Source of the DNA: JAFNGF01 sp964567045
GTDB lineage: Bacteria; Planctomycetota; Phycisphaerae; Sedimentisphaerales; Anaerobacaceae
NCBI GenBank assembly: GCA_964567045.1
Contig: CAZMLE010000035.1
Span: 1 to 40,023, forward strand
Direction of reading: 5' to 3'
DNA: 40,023 nt
Shown here: piece after piece, positions 1 to 9,500 of the stretch
How the letters are laid out: each line of letters starts with the position of its first letter
Numbering within the stretch: position 1 is the first letter of the stretch
Position numbers and translations under genes: made by a program
The notes under the pieces: generated by a model
Databases searched by the model: none
What the model saw: the letters and a program-made list of their open reading frames with translations, nothing else
What the model was told of the DNA's origin: nothing

Positions 1-55
1 AATCTGTTACCCACGTCTTGGCAGTGATCTGTTACCTATGTCTTGACTCGTACAG
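1..55. repeat. Tandem 19-bp direct repeat, possible insertion-sequence end
   Basis: Two copies of a 19-bp unit, ATCTGTTACCYAYGTCTTG, lie at 2-20 and 28-46 and differ at two pyrimidine positions. Repeated TGTTACC-YATGTC blocks of this style are often found at the ends of IS481-like elements, so this may be an IS end cut by the window edge. No transposase is visible here, so the assignment is a guess. Confidence 0.35.
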
Positions 56-60
56 AATCA

Positions 61-134
61 GCCACAGAGGACACAGAGTTCACAGAGATACAAAAACAGA
101 ATACTTTCTCTGAGTTCTCTGTGCTCTCTGTGGC
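61..134. repeat. Imperfect inverted repeat of CACAGAG units
   Basis: The left arm (61-88) and right arm (107-134) are complementary at 23 of 28 positions. The ends are GCCACAGAG and CTCTGTGGC. The arms are built from CACAGAG-type units and could form a long hairpin. This resembles short dispersed palindromes of environmental bacterial genomes. No coding role is visible. Confidence 0.6.
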
Positions 135-177
135 AAAAATTAGAAGGGGCGTTCGATTGCCTGGCACGAAGGAGAAA

Positions 178-225
178 GGGCCGGCCCCCGGTTCTGTCTT
201 CGACAGAAGACACGGGGGCCGGCCC
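178..225. terminator. Strong hairpin downstream of the sigma operon
   Basis: A perfect 13-bp outer stem pairs 178-190 with 213-225. An inner 7-bp stem, TTCTGTC (192-198) with GACAGAA (202-208), has a TTC loop. It lies about 40 bp after the stop of the leftward gene ending at 267. On that strand the stem is followed by CCTTTCT, so it may terminate the operon. A near copy lies at 2710-2743 just beyond the other end of the same operon, so it may instead be a dispersed repeat. Confidence 0.55.
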
Positions 226-266
226 TTTGTCGGCGTGGTCATCCGGCTTGAGCACCGGGTGGGCTG

Positions 267-2087
267 CTACCATCTTTTTAGGTGTCTCAGGTGCACGGGT
301 AGCAGCTTCTGTGTTCGCTGTCGCGGCCCCTGGAAGGAGAATAAACGGCGGGAGTACCGATATCGCTCGGGGTAGGGGACCTCCGGATCATACATGAACA
401 GCGCGGTTCGATACCCCTCACCGGCGGCATAGGCCTGCTCCATCTTGTGAAGCCCGGTTTCCACGTAGTATGTCCAACCTGCGGTCTGTGCTTGATCGAT
501 CATCCAGCGCGTGACTTGCAGGGCCCCTTCAAAGTCCCTGCAGTTTGAACTTAGCAGCATGACCAAATCGTGCAGGCGGACGTAGTCTTTCCATGTCGGC
601 ACGTAGCCCTGAGCGACCTTGACCTTGACCTGCTCGAACTGCTGCGAGCGAAGCTCGGTCAACAGGCCGGGATAGACAGGATTCTTGATCCTTTCGTTCG
701 GATCAGGATCATAGGTTGTACTCACCTCGCAGGTCATGATCGATTCGACTAACTGGTCGGCGACGGTGGGATCGTCAGGGACCTGCTCGTGCGCCATCTC
801 CGTTACGATGCGGGCTGCATAGGCGTACGGATAGGAAACCTCAGAGAGGCATCCCCTCAACTGCCAGAAGCGCTCTCGCAAGGGGATTCCTAAACCGACG
901 AGTTCTTCAACGGTCATCTGTTCAACTCCGAGTTCAGCCTGTAGCTCTTGGGCAAGCTGGTCTCGCACATCCTCGTAGCGGGGCCATTTGGCCATGAACG
1001 CATCTTGGGTCTGCCAGACGTCTTCATGGTTGCGCAGTCGTAGCTCGGGTTGGGGCATACTCGTGTCCAGACCGAGGAGTGTCAGGTTGCCCAGGTCCGG
1101 CACTTCAAGATGATCGAAGTCACTGAGGTAGGGCTCGGCCTGGGTGTTTTCTGCAAAGGCCTCGGCTGTCCGAGTCTTCGGGGCCGAATCCATGAACGAA
1201 CGGTCACGGTCAGTATGATCCACCACCTCGTAGTCCGCCGGGATTTCAGGCTTGAATAGACTCGCCTCCAGAGGTACACCCCACTGGAACTGGTCCCAGA
1301 TAGTCGTTTGGCGCTTCGAGGAGCCTGGAACCACCAGGCTGATTTCCACCCATACCGGCAATTCGGTCTCCGTGTCGATCCAGAACTGCGCGACGAAGTC
1401 ATCGAGCGGCGGCAACTCGTGGTTATCATCATCGAAAAGCACCTTGGGATCGCGCAGTTCAACACCCATCACTCGTTTGCCTCCAATGACGTCCTCTCCG
1501 AGTTTGGTGTAGTGCCCTTCGAGAATCTTCGTGACGATTCGCTTGGGATCATAGTACTCGAATTCGCGAATGCCCTTGTCGTCGATAGCCATGCGCACGC
1601 ACATTTTATGCGGCCCCTGACCATAGAAAGAAAGATGCTGCCTCTCCTGTAACAGCGTATAGTGCCGCACGTGGAGCTTGCCATTCTCATAATTCTCGCT
1701 GAATGACCCGTATGTGTCGGAGCGATACTCTTTGGATTCCTTCTCGGTGGCGAATTCAAAGCCGTCGGGCCGGGGACCGGTGGTCTCGACGTGGCGGGTG
1801 CGAAAAACACAGGTGTCGAAGCCGTTCACTTTCTCCAATACGGCTGCCCAGGCGGTAGTGGACGTTCCACCAGAGAAGTGTATCCCGAGCAGCGCTGCTA
1901 CAATCACAGCGGCTGCAATCGTTAATTTGGCAATTGGGGTTCTCATAATGTTTCTCCAAGATGGTTTAGCTTGTTCGACTCGGTTTAGAAGCCGCCTGAA
2001 GCGGACCAGCTCCACGTCAGATACTGCTGAGGGGTCGATGCCATCTGTTCGAAGCAGCTTGTCGGCTAAGTTTCTTTGACTATTCAT
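267..2087 (-). CDS. One-TM anti-sigma-like protein with lipoprotein-sorting-like domain
   Basis: This is a 606-aa protein encoded directly after an ECF sigma factor gene and overlapping it by 8 bp. The chosen ATG at 2087 has a GGAG ribosome site 9 nt upstream (CTGGAGAAAAACC). A further in-frame extension to 2177 would lie inside the sigma gene. Residues ~1-45 are hydrophilic, followed by one membrane segment (KLTIAAAVIVAALLGIHF, ~51-68) and the motif AWAAVLEKV. A region rich in beta structure, resembling LolA/outer-membrane lipoprotein-sorting proteins, runs to about residue 260 (FWIDTETELPVWVEI). The C-terminal ~300 residues are not recognised. The arrangement suggests that the N-terminal cytoplasmic part holds the sigma factor and the extracytoplasmic part senses something. 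No zinc-finger anti-sigma motif is seen, so the anti-sigma role is inferred from context only. Confidence 0.75.
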   Translation of the reverse strand: MNSQRNLADKLLRTDGIDPSAVSDVELVRFRRLLNRVEQAKPSWRNIMRTPIAKLTIAAAVIVAALLGIHFSGGTSTTAWAAVLEKVNGFDTCVFRTRHVETTGPRPDGFEFATEKESKEYRSDTYGSFSENYENGKLHVRHYTLLQERQHLSFYGQGPHKMCVRMAIDDKGIREFEYYDPKRIVTKILEGHYTKLGEDVIGGKRVMGVELRDPKVLFDDDNHELPPLDDFVAQFWIDTETELPVWVEISLVVPGSSKRQTTIWDQFQWGVPLEASLFKPEIPADYEVVDHTDRDRSFMDSAPKTRTAEAFAENTQAEPYLSDFDHLEVPDLGNLTLLGLDTSMPQPELRLRNHEDVWQTQDAFMAKWPRYEDVRDQLAQELQAELGVEQMTVEELVGLGIPLRERFWQLRGCLSEVSYPYAYAARIVTEMAHEQVPDDPTVADQLVESIMTCEVSTTYDPDPNERIKNPVYPGLLTELRSQQFEQVKVKVAQGYVPTWKDYVRLHDLVMLLSSNCRDFEGALQVTRWMIDQAQTAGWTYYVETGLHKMEQAYAAGEGYRTALFMYDPEVPYPERYRYSRRLFSFQGPRQRTQKLLPVHLRHLKRW

Positions 2088-2619
2088 GGTTTTTCTCCAG
2101 TTCTTTGCGAAGAGATTGTTTTGCATAGTAAATCCGAGACTTGACGGTGCCGGCGCGAATGCCAAGGATCTCGGCAATCTGTTGATGCGAAAAATCTTCC
2201 AAGAAGCTCAGTGTCAGTATCTCTCGGTGATGGGCCTTGAGTTTACCCAGCCCCTGGTGGATGCGAGTCGCGTCCTCATCCGTGAATACCGGCTCATCGT
2301 GTTCAGTGACCCGTTCCAGGTCCTTGTCGGTCAGTTCGATAAATGGGTCCTTGATCCTTGCTCTGCCATACGCCTCGTGGCGAGCGATGGCATACAGCCA
2401 GGCCACGAACGCCTTTGGGTCCTTCAGCGAGCCGATCTCTCGGACGACCTTGACCCAGATGTCCTGGAGCGTGTCCTCAACGTGGTCGCCCATGGTGTCC
2501 AGACGCCGGACATAGTAGCGAAGTCGCGGCTGGAACCGCCGGAACAGTTGCTCAAATGCCGCTTGTTCGCCGTGCTGACAACGACAAACCAAACCTTCCA
2601 ATCGGTTCTCTGAATCCAT
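2080..2619 (-). CDS. ECF-family RNA polymerase sigma factor
   Basis: This 179-aa protein has the usual length and layout of an extracytoplasmic-function sigma factor. Region 2 is at residues ~20-90, with core-binding/-10 elements LFRRFQPRLRYYVRRL and DTLQDIWVKVV, then AFVAWLYAIARHEAYGRAR. Region 4 is at ~125-178, with LKAHHREILTLSFLEDFS and the helix-turn-helix AEILGIRAGTVKSRIYYAK. The ATG at 2619 is preceded by GAGGG about 8 nt upstream. The stop overlaps the start of the membrane-anchored partner by 8 bp, implying coupled translation. A TGAACC-15 nt-CGTC element lies 45-70 bp upstream, which is ECF-type, so autoregulation is plausible. The exact ECF subgroup cannot be set by eye. Confidence 0.93.
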   Translation of the reverse strand: MDSENRLEGLVCRCQHGEQAAFEQLFRRFQPRLRYYVRRLDTMGDHVEDTLQDIWVKVVREIGSLKDPKAFVAWLYAIARHEAYGRARIKDPFIELTDKDLERVTEHDEPVFTDEDATRIHQGLGKLKAHHREILTLSFLEDFSHQQIAEILGIRAGTVKSRIYYAKQSLRKELEKNHE

Positions 2620-2663
2620 CCAAGGCCCTCAACGTGGACAAGATCTTGCCTTCTATATATAAG

Positions 2664-2688
2664 GACGCGATTTCGCCGCCTCGGTTCA
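2664..2688 (-). promoter_or_regulatory. Candidate ECF-type promoter of the sigma operon
   Basis: Read on the minus strand, TGAACC (2688-2683) is followed after 15 nt by CGTC (2667-2664). This matches the general GAAC ... CGTC layout of ECF-dependent promoters. It lies 45 bp upstream of the sigma gene start and points at it. A TATATATA run follows the CGTC element. Confidence 0.45.
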
Positions 2689-2709
2689 AGAAAAACCTGG
2701 CAAATCCAG

Positions 2710-2743
2710 CCCCCGTTTCTGTCTTCGGCAGAAGACACGGGGG
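2710..2743. repeat. Second copy of the TTCTGTCTTCG hairpin
   Basis: CCCCCGT (2710-2716) pairs with ACGGGGG (2737-2743) around a core TTCTGTCTTCG / CAGAAGACACGGGGG that is almost identical to 192-218. It lies upstream of the sigma promoter, in the same orientation as the copy at 178-225. A T-rich run (2755-2762) follows on the plus strand. Confidence 0.6.
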
Positions 2744-2772
2744 TGGCAAGCTGGTTCTTTTTTAGAATTGAG

Positions 2773-2801
2773 TTGGCGCGGCACCTTCGAAAGGGTAAAA
2801 T
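2773..2801 (+). promoter_or_regulatory. Candidate sigma70 promoter for the Tat oxidoreductase
   Basis: TTGGCG (2773-2778), a 17-nt spacer and TAAAAT (2796-2801) lie 77 bp upstream of the rightward oxidoreductase gene. Visual match only; the -35 hexamer is imperfect. Confidence 0.4.
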
Positions 2802-2832
2802 CCTCAGCTAGATCAACTTTGATCCGCCCTAA

Positions 2833-2864
2833 ATTGACAATTGAAAATCGGAAATTGACAATTG
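2833..2864. repeat. Paired ATTGACAATTG direct repeats
   Basis: The 11-mer ATTGACAATTG occurs at 2833-2843 and 2854-2864 in the leader of the next gene. The same AT-rich family (CAATTGTCAATT) fills the divergent gap at 23611-23656. It could be a repeat family or a binding site. Confidence 0.5.
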
Positions 2865-2877
2865 CAAGGAGACTGTC

Positions 2878-4209
2878 ATGTTGAAGAAGAATTTGAACCC
2901 CCGTCCTGAGCCGGGTCGAAGGATTACGCGGCGCGCGTTTCTTAAGAGCACGGCAGCTCTGGCATCGGTGCCGTACATTGTTTCAGCCTCGGCGTTAGGC
3001 CGCGATGGAAAGGTTCCCGCCAGCGAGCGGATTGTGCTGGGCGGCATCGGCATCCGCAACCGCGGCTCATACGACCTGCAATGGATGCTGCCCGAGCCGG
3101 ATGTGCAATTCGTTGCGGTCTGCGATGCCCAGAAAGCCAGCCGCGAGGCCGTCAAGCAAATGGTGGACACCCGCTACGGCAACAAAGATTGTGCCACGTA
3201 TAGTGACATCCGCGAGTTCCTGGCCACGCGCACGGATATCGACGCGGTGCTTATCGCTACCGGCGACCGCTGGCATGCGCTTGCCTCCGTCATGGCGATG
3301 CGGGCGGGGAAAGACGTCTATTCCGAAAAGCCATCGTGCATGACTATGGCCGAAGGCCGGGCGGTCGTGGAAACCGCCAGACGTTACGGGCGTATTTATC
3401 AAACCGGCACACAACGGCTCAGCGAGGGAAATTTCGTCTTTGCGATCGAGTTAGCCCGCACAGGCCGGCTCGGCAAAGTTCACACCGCCTACGCCCATAT
3501 TGCTCCCTGGGACGCAGCGGAGATGAGGCACGATTGGCTGCCCGCGCAGCCTGAGCCGCCAAAAGATGAAGTGGATTGGGACCAGTGGTTAGGCCCCTGC
3601 CCGTGGCGGCCTTACAACGCCGAATATGTCAGGGGCGGCTGGCGAGGCCACTACGACTTCCACACAAGTTGCATCGGTGAATGGGGCGCTCACACGTTCG
3701 CCCAGGCCCAGGCAGGAATCGACGCGCTGGACACCTCAGCGGTCGAATACGAATACGTGAACAACCCGACCGGCGATGAAATGATCACGCGCTTTGCCAA
3801 TGGCGTAAAGATGATCTTAAGTCGCGGCGATAAATGGTGGCGAGGCTCCTGCGGCATGCGCTTCGATGGCCCTGAGGGCTGGGTCTCCGTGGCCGACGGC
3901 TATTCAAAGCCGGATGTTTCCCCGCCCAGTCTGATGGCTGACTTCAAGAAGGTAGTCTCCGACTACATTGCCCGCACCGGACGCCCAATGAGCCACGTCC
4001 GAGATCTATTCGATTGCATCAAGTCACGCCGCCAGACCGTGGCCAATCCGGTAGTGATGTACCGCTCAATGTCTACGGTGCACGCGGCCAACATCTGTAT
4101 GTGGCTAAAACGTAGTATGCGGTACGACCCCGTTAAAGAGGAATTCATAAACGACCCGGAAGCGAATCGCCTGCGCAGCCGCGCAATGCGCGAGCCGTGG
4201 ACCGTCTAA
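2878..4209 (+). CDS. Tat-exported Gfo/Idh/MocA family oxidoreductase
   Basis: This 443-aa protein belongs to the NAD(P)-dependent Gfo/Idh/MocA sugar-dehydrogenase superfamily. It starts with a twin-arginine signal (ITRRAFLKSTAALASVPYI, ~residues 17-35), so it is probably exported folded with its cofactor. A Rossmann glycine stretch follows (LGGIGIRNRG, ~54-63). The catalytic EKP-type motif is intact (YSEKPSCMTMAEGR, ~145-158), and the C-terminal half is the mixed beta sheet domain of the family. The ATG at 2878 follows AAGGAG by 7 nt. In Planctomycetes such Tat-type paralogues usually sit with polysaccharide-degradation genes, as here. The substrate cannot be inferred. The next gene follows 51 bp downstream on the same strand and may be cotranscribed. 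Confidence 0.9.
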   Translation: MLKKNLNPRPEPGRRITRRAFLKSTAALASVPYIVSASALGRDGKVPASERIVLGGIGIRNRGSYDLQWMLPEPDVQFVAVCDAQKASREAVKQMVDTRYGNKDCATYSDIREFLATRTDIDAVLIATGDRWHALASVMAMRAGKDVYSEKPSCMTMAEGRAVVETARRYGRIYQTGTQRLSEGNFVFAIELARTGRLGKVHTAYAHIAPWDAAEMRHDWLPAQPEPPKDEVDWDQWLGPCPWRPYNAEYVRGGWRGHYDFHTSCIGEWGAHTFAQAQAGIDALDTSAVEYEYVNNPTGDEMITRFANGVKMILSRGDKWWRGSCGMRFDGPEGWVSVADGYSKPDVSPPSLMADFKKVVSDYIARTGRPMSHVRDLFDCIKSRRQTVANPVVMYRSMSTVHAANICMWLKRSMRYDPVKEEFINDPEANRLRSRAMREPWTV

Positions 4210-4260
4210 AGAACTAACTTAACCTGCCTCAGGCGGGTAAACCTGGAAGGAAGCTAAACC

Positions 4261-6231
4261 ATGTCAACAGAAGAAATTCGAAATTGCTCGATTGCTCTGG
4301 TTGCTGCGTTGCTTTTAGCCGGAACCGTACAGTTGTTTGGGCAGACCGTCCCGCCCGCCACAAAGGAGCAAGAGGCTAAACTAATAGCAGTGCTCACCTC
4401 CGATGCGCCGCAGAAAGAAAAGGTCGATGCCTGTCGACAACTAGCCGTCATCGGCACTAAGGACGCTGTCGCGCCGCTGGCGGCGCTGCTCGGTGACGAG
4501 AAACTCTCGCACATGGCCCGCTACGCTCTGGAGCCGATCCCGGACCCGGCTGTGGACGAGGCCCTGCGTGGCGCGCTGGGCAAACTCAAAGGTCGGCCGC
4601 TTGTTGGCGTAATCATTTCACTCGGTGTGAGGCGCGATGCCAAGGCAGTTCCAGCGTTAGGGAAAATACTGCGAGACTCCGATGCGGATGTGGCTCAGGC
4701 AGCAGCAAGAGCATTGGGCAGTATCGGTGATTCCGCCGCAGCCAAGGTGCTGCAGGTTGCTCTGTCAAATGCGCCTGCCGCCAATCAGCTCGCGTTTTGC
4801 GAAGGGCTATTTCGTTGCGCCGAGGCGCTTGCTGCGAAAGGCCAGCGCGACCAGGCCATCGCGATTTACGACCAATTGCGCAGTTTGAAGGAACCGCACC
4901 AGGTCCGCACCGGAGCCGTGCGCGGCGCGATCCTCGCTCGCGGCAAGGACGGTCTGACGCTGCTGCGCGAGTATTTGCGAAGCGATGACTATATTTTGTT
5001 CTCGGCGGCGGTGCAGGCCGCCCTGGAACTGCCAAGAGATAAAGTGGTGACCGAGGTGTTGACCGCTGAACTAACTAAACTGCCCGCCGACAATCAAATC
5101 CTGGTGATTCAGACGCTCGGCAAGCGCGCCGATCCAGCGGCGCTACCGGCGTTGTTTGCTCTGGCTAAAAGTGGGGAAAAATCCATCCGCCTGGCAGCCA
5201 TTCGAGCCATGCCGCAGATTGGCGACGCCTCGGCTGTGCCTGTTCTGGTGGGATTGTTTGCAGATGCCGACCGCCAGATTAGCCAAACCGCGCAAGAATG
5301 CCTTGCCGCCATACCAGGCGAGCAGCCCGATGCCGCCGTGATGGCGATGTTTAATAGTAGCGATACCAGCCAGCGGCTCACCGCGCTGGAATTGATCGGG
5401 CGCCGGCGAATGACCGCGAGCGTTCCCGCATTATTGAAAGCTGCCGGCGAGGCGGACCCGAAAGTCCGTCCCGCCGCGCTGAAGAAACTGGGCGAACTGG
5501 GTGGGCCCGACCAATTGCCGGCATTACTTGATCTACTCATGCGGCTGAAAGAATCGCAGGATTTGAGCGCGGCTGAACAGGCCTTGAGCGATATCCTTGC
5601 CAAAGCCGACAATCCGCAATCCTATGCCGATAAGCTCATTGGCCTGCTGGCCCAAGCCCAGCCCGCGCAAAAGAGCGTCCTGCTGCGCATCCTCAGCACC
5701 ATCGGGGGAGCAAATGCTCTAAAGGCTGTACGCGCGGCGGTCAACGATGCGGATGCGGAAGTCCGTGCCACTGCCATCCGCGCGCTTAGCGGATGGAAAG
5801 GTGCAGATGCTGCGCCAGACTTACTTGTACTGGCCAAGACCTCGCCTGACCCGGCTCACAGAATTGCGGCTCTGCGCGGCTACATCGGCCTGGTTCGGGA
5901 TGAAAGCCTCTCGACGAGTGAAAAACTTGCGATGTGCAAGGAGGCGGCTGCACTAATTCAGCGCGACGAAGAAAAGAAGCTTTTGCTCGGCGTGCTGGGC
6001 GAAGTGCCGGCGGTCGAGGCGCTATCAATGGCAATGGCGCACCTGGATAACCCGGCGACCAAAGATGAGGCAGCCTTCGCAGCGGTGGCTATAGCCGAGA
6101 AGATCGTCCAGCAAAAACCCAGCGAGGTCGCCGACGCTTTAGTGAAGGTGATGCAAGCCACCGACAACAAGGATGTTGCTCGCCGCGCAAAGGCGATATT
6201 GAACAAGGCCAGGAAAGCGGCAGGGCGATAA
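4261..6231 (+). CDS. Secreted HEAT-repeat protein
   Basis: This 656-aa protein begins with an N-terminal signal sequence (IALVAALLLAGTVQLFGQ, ~residues 11-28), so it is exported or periplasmic. The rest consists of alpha-helical HEAT/PBS-lyase-like repeats of about 30 residues with the usual pattern (for example AVPALGKILRDSDADVAQAA, and DPKVRPAALKKLGELGG), spread over ~40-640. No catalytic motif is seen; such scaffolds usually mediate protein contacts. The ATG at 4261 has a GGAAGGAAG ribosome site upstream. It follows the Tat oxidoreductase by 51 bp in the same direction, suggesting one operon. What it binds is unknown. Confidence 0.85.
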   Translation: MSTEEIRNCSIALVAALLLAGTVQLFGQTVPPATKEQEAKLIAVLTSDAPQKEKVDACRQLAVIGTKDAVAPLAALLGDEKLSHMARYALEPIPDPAVDEALRGALGKLKGRPLVGVIISLGVRRDAKAVPALGKILRDSDADVAQAAARALGSIGDSAAAKVLQVALSNAPAANQLAFCEGLFRCAEALAAKGQRDQAIAIYDQLRSLKEPHQVRTGAVRGAILARGKDGLTLLREYLRSDDYILFSAAVQAALELPRDKVVTEVLTAELTKLPADNQILVIQTLGKRADPAALPALFALAKSGEKSIRLAAIRAMPQIGDASAVPVLVGLFADADRQISQTAQECLAAIPGEQPDAAVMAMFNSSDTSQRLTALELIGRRRMTASVPALLKAAGEADPKVRPAALKKLGELGGPDQLPALLDLLMRLKESQDLSAAEQALSDILAKADNPQSYADKLIGLLAQAQPAQKSVLLRILSTIGGANALKAVRAAVNDADAEVRATAIRALSGWKGADAAPDLLVLAKTSPDPAHRIAALRGYIGLVRDESLSTSEKLAMCKEAAALIQRDEEKKLLLGVLGEVPAVEALSMAMAHLDNPATKDEAAFAAVAIAEKIVQQKPSEVADALVKVMQATDNKDVARRAKAILNKARKAAGR

Positions 6232-6234
6232 GCC

Positions 6235-6555
6235 GTCGCCCGTCACCCGTGCCCCGTGACCCGAGCGACGGATGTGCGCTATTGGTGGCGGGCGAGATTT
6301 CAAAATCGTCCTTGTCCAGATCAATTGTAACCGTTGTTCCATCGGCGTTTCTTCGACACGGATTAACACAGATTAACACCGGAAAAAAATTCGAATTTCA
6401 AAACAGTGTGAATCCGTGTAAATCAGTGTCTTATTACGGTCTTTCCTCGCTGGGGTGCAGCGATAGATATGTCCGCTTGGGTCCGCTTGGGGATGCCTTA
6501 CGGCAGATGCCTTACGGCAGTCGCTCGGGTCACAGGCCACGGGCGACGGACGACG
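6235..6555. repeat. Inverted-repeat-bounded intergenic element
   Basis: The 340-bp gap between two convergent genes carries GACG-rich arms. The left arm (about 6235-6272) holds GTGACCCGAGCGAC; the right arm (about 6519-6555) holds its complement GTCGCTCGGGTCAC, followed by more GRCGGRCGACGG sequence. Inside are a second inverted repeat (6355-6430) and a tandem ATGCCTTACGGCAG (6494-6521). No protein-coding gene is supported. It may be a small non-autonomous element or a convergent terminator zone. Confidence 0.5.
6355..6430. repeat. Inverted repeat of GGATTAACAC type
   Basis: The left arm 6355-6379 (GACACGGATTAACACAGATT and on) is complementary to the right arm 6406-6430 at 21 of 25 positions. 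It is a known style of short dispersed palindrome in environmental genomes and sits inside the larger inverted element. Confidence 0.6.
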
Positions 6556-6573
6556 GATCGGACGCGCGACGGC

Positions 6574-9500
6574 CTACGGCCAGAGTATCTGCTCAAGCCA
6601 CGCGTCAGCCAAAATGGCGTAATCCTTCAAGTTAACATGATTATCCGCATTCAGGTCGGCTGCGAGGCCGGCACCGCTACTGAGCCACTCGCCGGCGATT
6701 ATCGCAACGTCGGCATAATCAACTACACAATTGCTGCTGAGATCCGCAGCAGGCTTGAGAAGAGACGCAACACATCTACGCCGATGAAGCCTGATGTCAT
6801 CAAAGTATAACCGACCTATGGCACCTGCTCGAGGACTATTCCGGTTGCCCACAGCTAAATACATCTTCTTGATGCTCTTGAGGTTCACACCGGCATTGCT
6901 AAGTGTCTTTAGGTCAATGGGCCACTCTTGCCACGTGCCCAGTAAGACCGCATCGGGGTTCTCGTGACTGACCACCGCAGCGTTGCCAGCAGCATCTTCG
7001 ACAGCCATGTAAAGCTGGTCGGCGATATTGCTTTCGATACCGACATCCTGCGACTGCCACTGGCCGGTCACCGTTCCTGTAGTGGTCACATTCGAGAACT
7101 CCGCTACGCAGGTGGCCGTCGGCTCGTGGCTGGTCACAGCCAGGCCAATATAGACATCGCTGGGCATGTTGATACTGACAGGGTCACCGAGCGGCGTCCA
7201 AGAGCTACCGTTTGTAGAATAAGAGGCTATAAAGGTGCCGGCGAGTGTGCGCTCAAGCTTCACCCACTGCGGTGCTTCGACTCCGCTTTGCGTAGTATCC
7301 TCACTACTGCTGGCAGTGGTAATGCGGCGCTGGAAAGAAACGCCGCTGGAAGGCGTAACCGCCACCATCGCATGTACCGAGTCTGCATCCAACGACTCGC
7401 GAATCATGACGCCCGCCTTGGCCCAGGCGTCGGTATCACTGACGCTGAGCACCTTGGCTTGGATGCTGCCCACACCGGAGAGCCGCTTGTACGCAAAGTG
7501 GAACTGGTCAGACCGATCCCAGATATCCACACCACCAGCGGTGATCGTGTAGACATCCGTCGCCGGGTTATAACTGAAGCTGCCGACCGAGGCACGTCTG
7601 CCCTGGAACCAGATCGTTAGTGCTTTGACGTCATCTCGGGTCCAATCCTGTGCCGTTATCCACTGGCGCTGCGCCTCGGAATAATAAGGCTTAGTCGTGT
7701 TGTCGTAATCAAAGGGCATCGCCTGAGTGCCCATATGGACGGTAATCCGCTCAGCAAAAGGCGGATTCAGGTTCCCGACCGTCGAGCGGGTGCCGTTGCC
7801 CGTCGACGGGGCTACACCACAGTCCGGATTCCCGGAGTGGCCAAATCCGTCCACCCACGTATAGAATATGCGGTTGCAGAAGTCGTCGTAGTCCTCAAAA
7901 TCATCGACCTTCAGATAGTTAGCGGTCGTGAAGCTCCAGAGGTCGCCTTTCCAGGGGCTCTCAGGGTCGCCGCTGTTGATCTGATCGATGCGCCAATAAT
8001 AGGTAGTGTTCCACTGCAGCGGGCTTTCCGGGGGCGCGAAGCTCGTAGCATCGAGATTCTGCCGGCCTCGATAGATGCCGGCTGTGCCGGTATCGGCATT
8101 GGCCACCGCATCCCGGTTGGTGCCGAGGTAGACATCGTGCTGCGCGGCCCTGCCTCCCGCCATCCAGCTCAGTGTGGCAGTGTGCATCACATCTGTGGCG
8201 CCATTACCCGGGCCCGGCGCATAAGCCTTCACCGGTACGAGCGGTGTGGGACCGATGTAATCGCCACTGAGGACCTGCCGCGCGGGGCTAATCGGCCCTT
8301 GCCAGGCTACCGCAATGTTGTCGCCCTCAGTGCCTTCTTTCATTAAGGCCTCGATGTAATAGCGTTGGCCCTTGACCAGATGTTGTGGCTGTGATTTCTG
8401 CTCAGCGCCGCCCGCTCCGCCGCCGGTATTGTCAAAGTCGCGTGACGGTGTCCAACCAGGCACCGAGGCGATTCTGCGCTTGTTGATCGGGTCTTCATCG
8501 GTGCTCAGCCACAGTTCGCTGTTGTCGTCACTGGCGATCCAGAAGGTGTAATCGCCCGTCATGGGCGCAAAGAGCCAGCCCCGCAGTCGGCTTCCATAGT
8601 TGTCTGCCCAATTGACGGGACCTTCGAAGATATCTACCACTTCCACGCCATCGGCTCCACTGGGGTAGCGTGCATTGTTCACCAGGTCGCTCACTGCCGT
8701 GCCGGGGATATCCAGCCACCACTCCCGAATTATTTTGCCCGTTCCGGCAGGGACCGTGTTGAAGCTCCAGATATCCCCTTTAACCAGGTTCGCACCATCG
8801 AACTCATCGACCCGCCAGTAGTAAGTGGTTTCAGGTTTCAGCGATTTGGCAGCATAGGTGGTGCCGGTTGTGACGCTTACGTACGTAGACGGAGCACCGG
8901 CATTCACATCGCCAAAATTGTCACCGAAGTACACATGGTGCATCAGCGCATCCCAACCGGCGTTCCAGCTCAGCGTCACGTCGATGAATACATTTTCGGC
9001 ACCATCGGATGGCTTTGGCTTCCAGGCCGCTAACGGCGGCGCGCTGAAGCTCCAGACGTCACCCCGATAGATCGTCGTGCCGTCGGCCTCTACCTCATCG
9101 ACCCGCCAATAGTAGGTTACACCTGGCGTCAGGCCGGGCTGGTACCAGTACACAGCGGATGCCTGGCGACCCTTGAACTCGGCGGCACCCGGCGTTGGAT
9201 TGGTGCCAAAATACACATCATGGAACTTAGCGGTACGACCTGCCACCCATTGCATCAGCTGTTCTTTGACGTTCTCGGCCCGATGTGGAGGTTTGGGGTT
9301 CGCCGCTTTATAGCCGGGCAAAAGCAGGGCTGTACCCCACATGCTGGGAGTGTTCCAGCCGGTTCCCGCCGTGGCGTGCCAGGCTACCTGCGACTCACGA
9401 CTATCGCCGCCGTCATCGTCGTCGTTAATGAAACAGTCAACACCTATCCGATTGCCTACGGGCGCCCCCGCTTGGCCCAAGATGGCCGCCCATGGTATCC

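Noticed and set aside
43..375. 110-codon plus-strand frame at the left edge
   Set aside because: It runs through two inverted repeats and the hairpin at 178-225, and its protein has repeat-derived low complexity.
6249..6810. Open frames in the 6.2-6.8 kb gap
   Set aside because: They consist of translated GACG and ATTAACAC repeats and run antisense into the next gene; no ribosome site or protein-like content.
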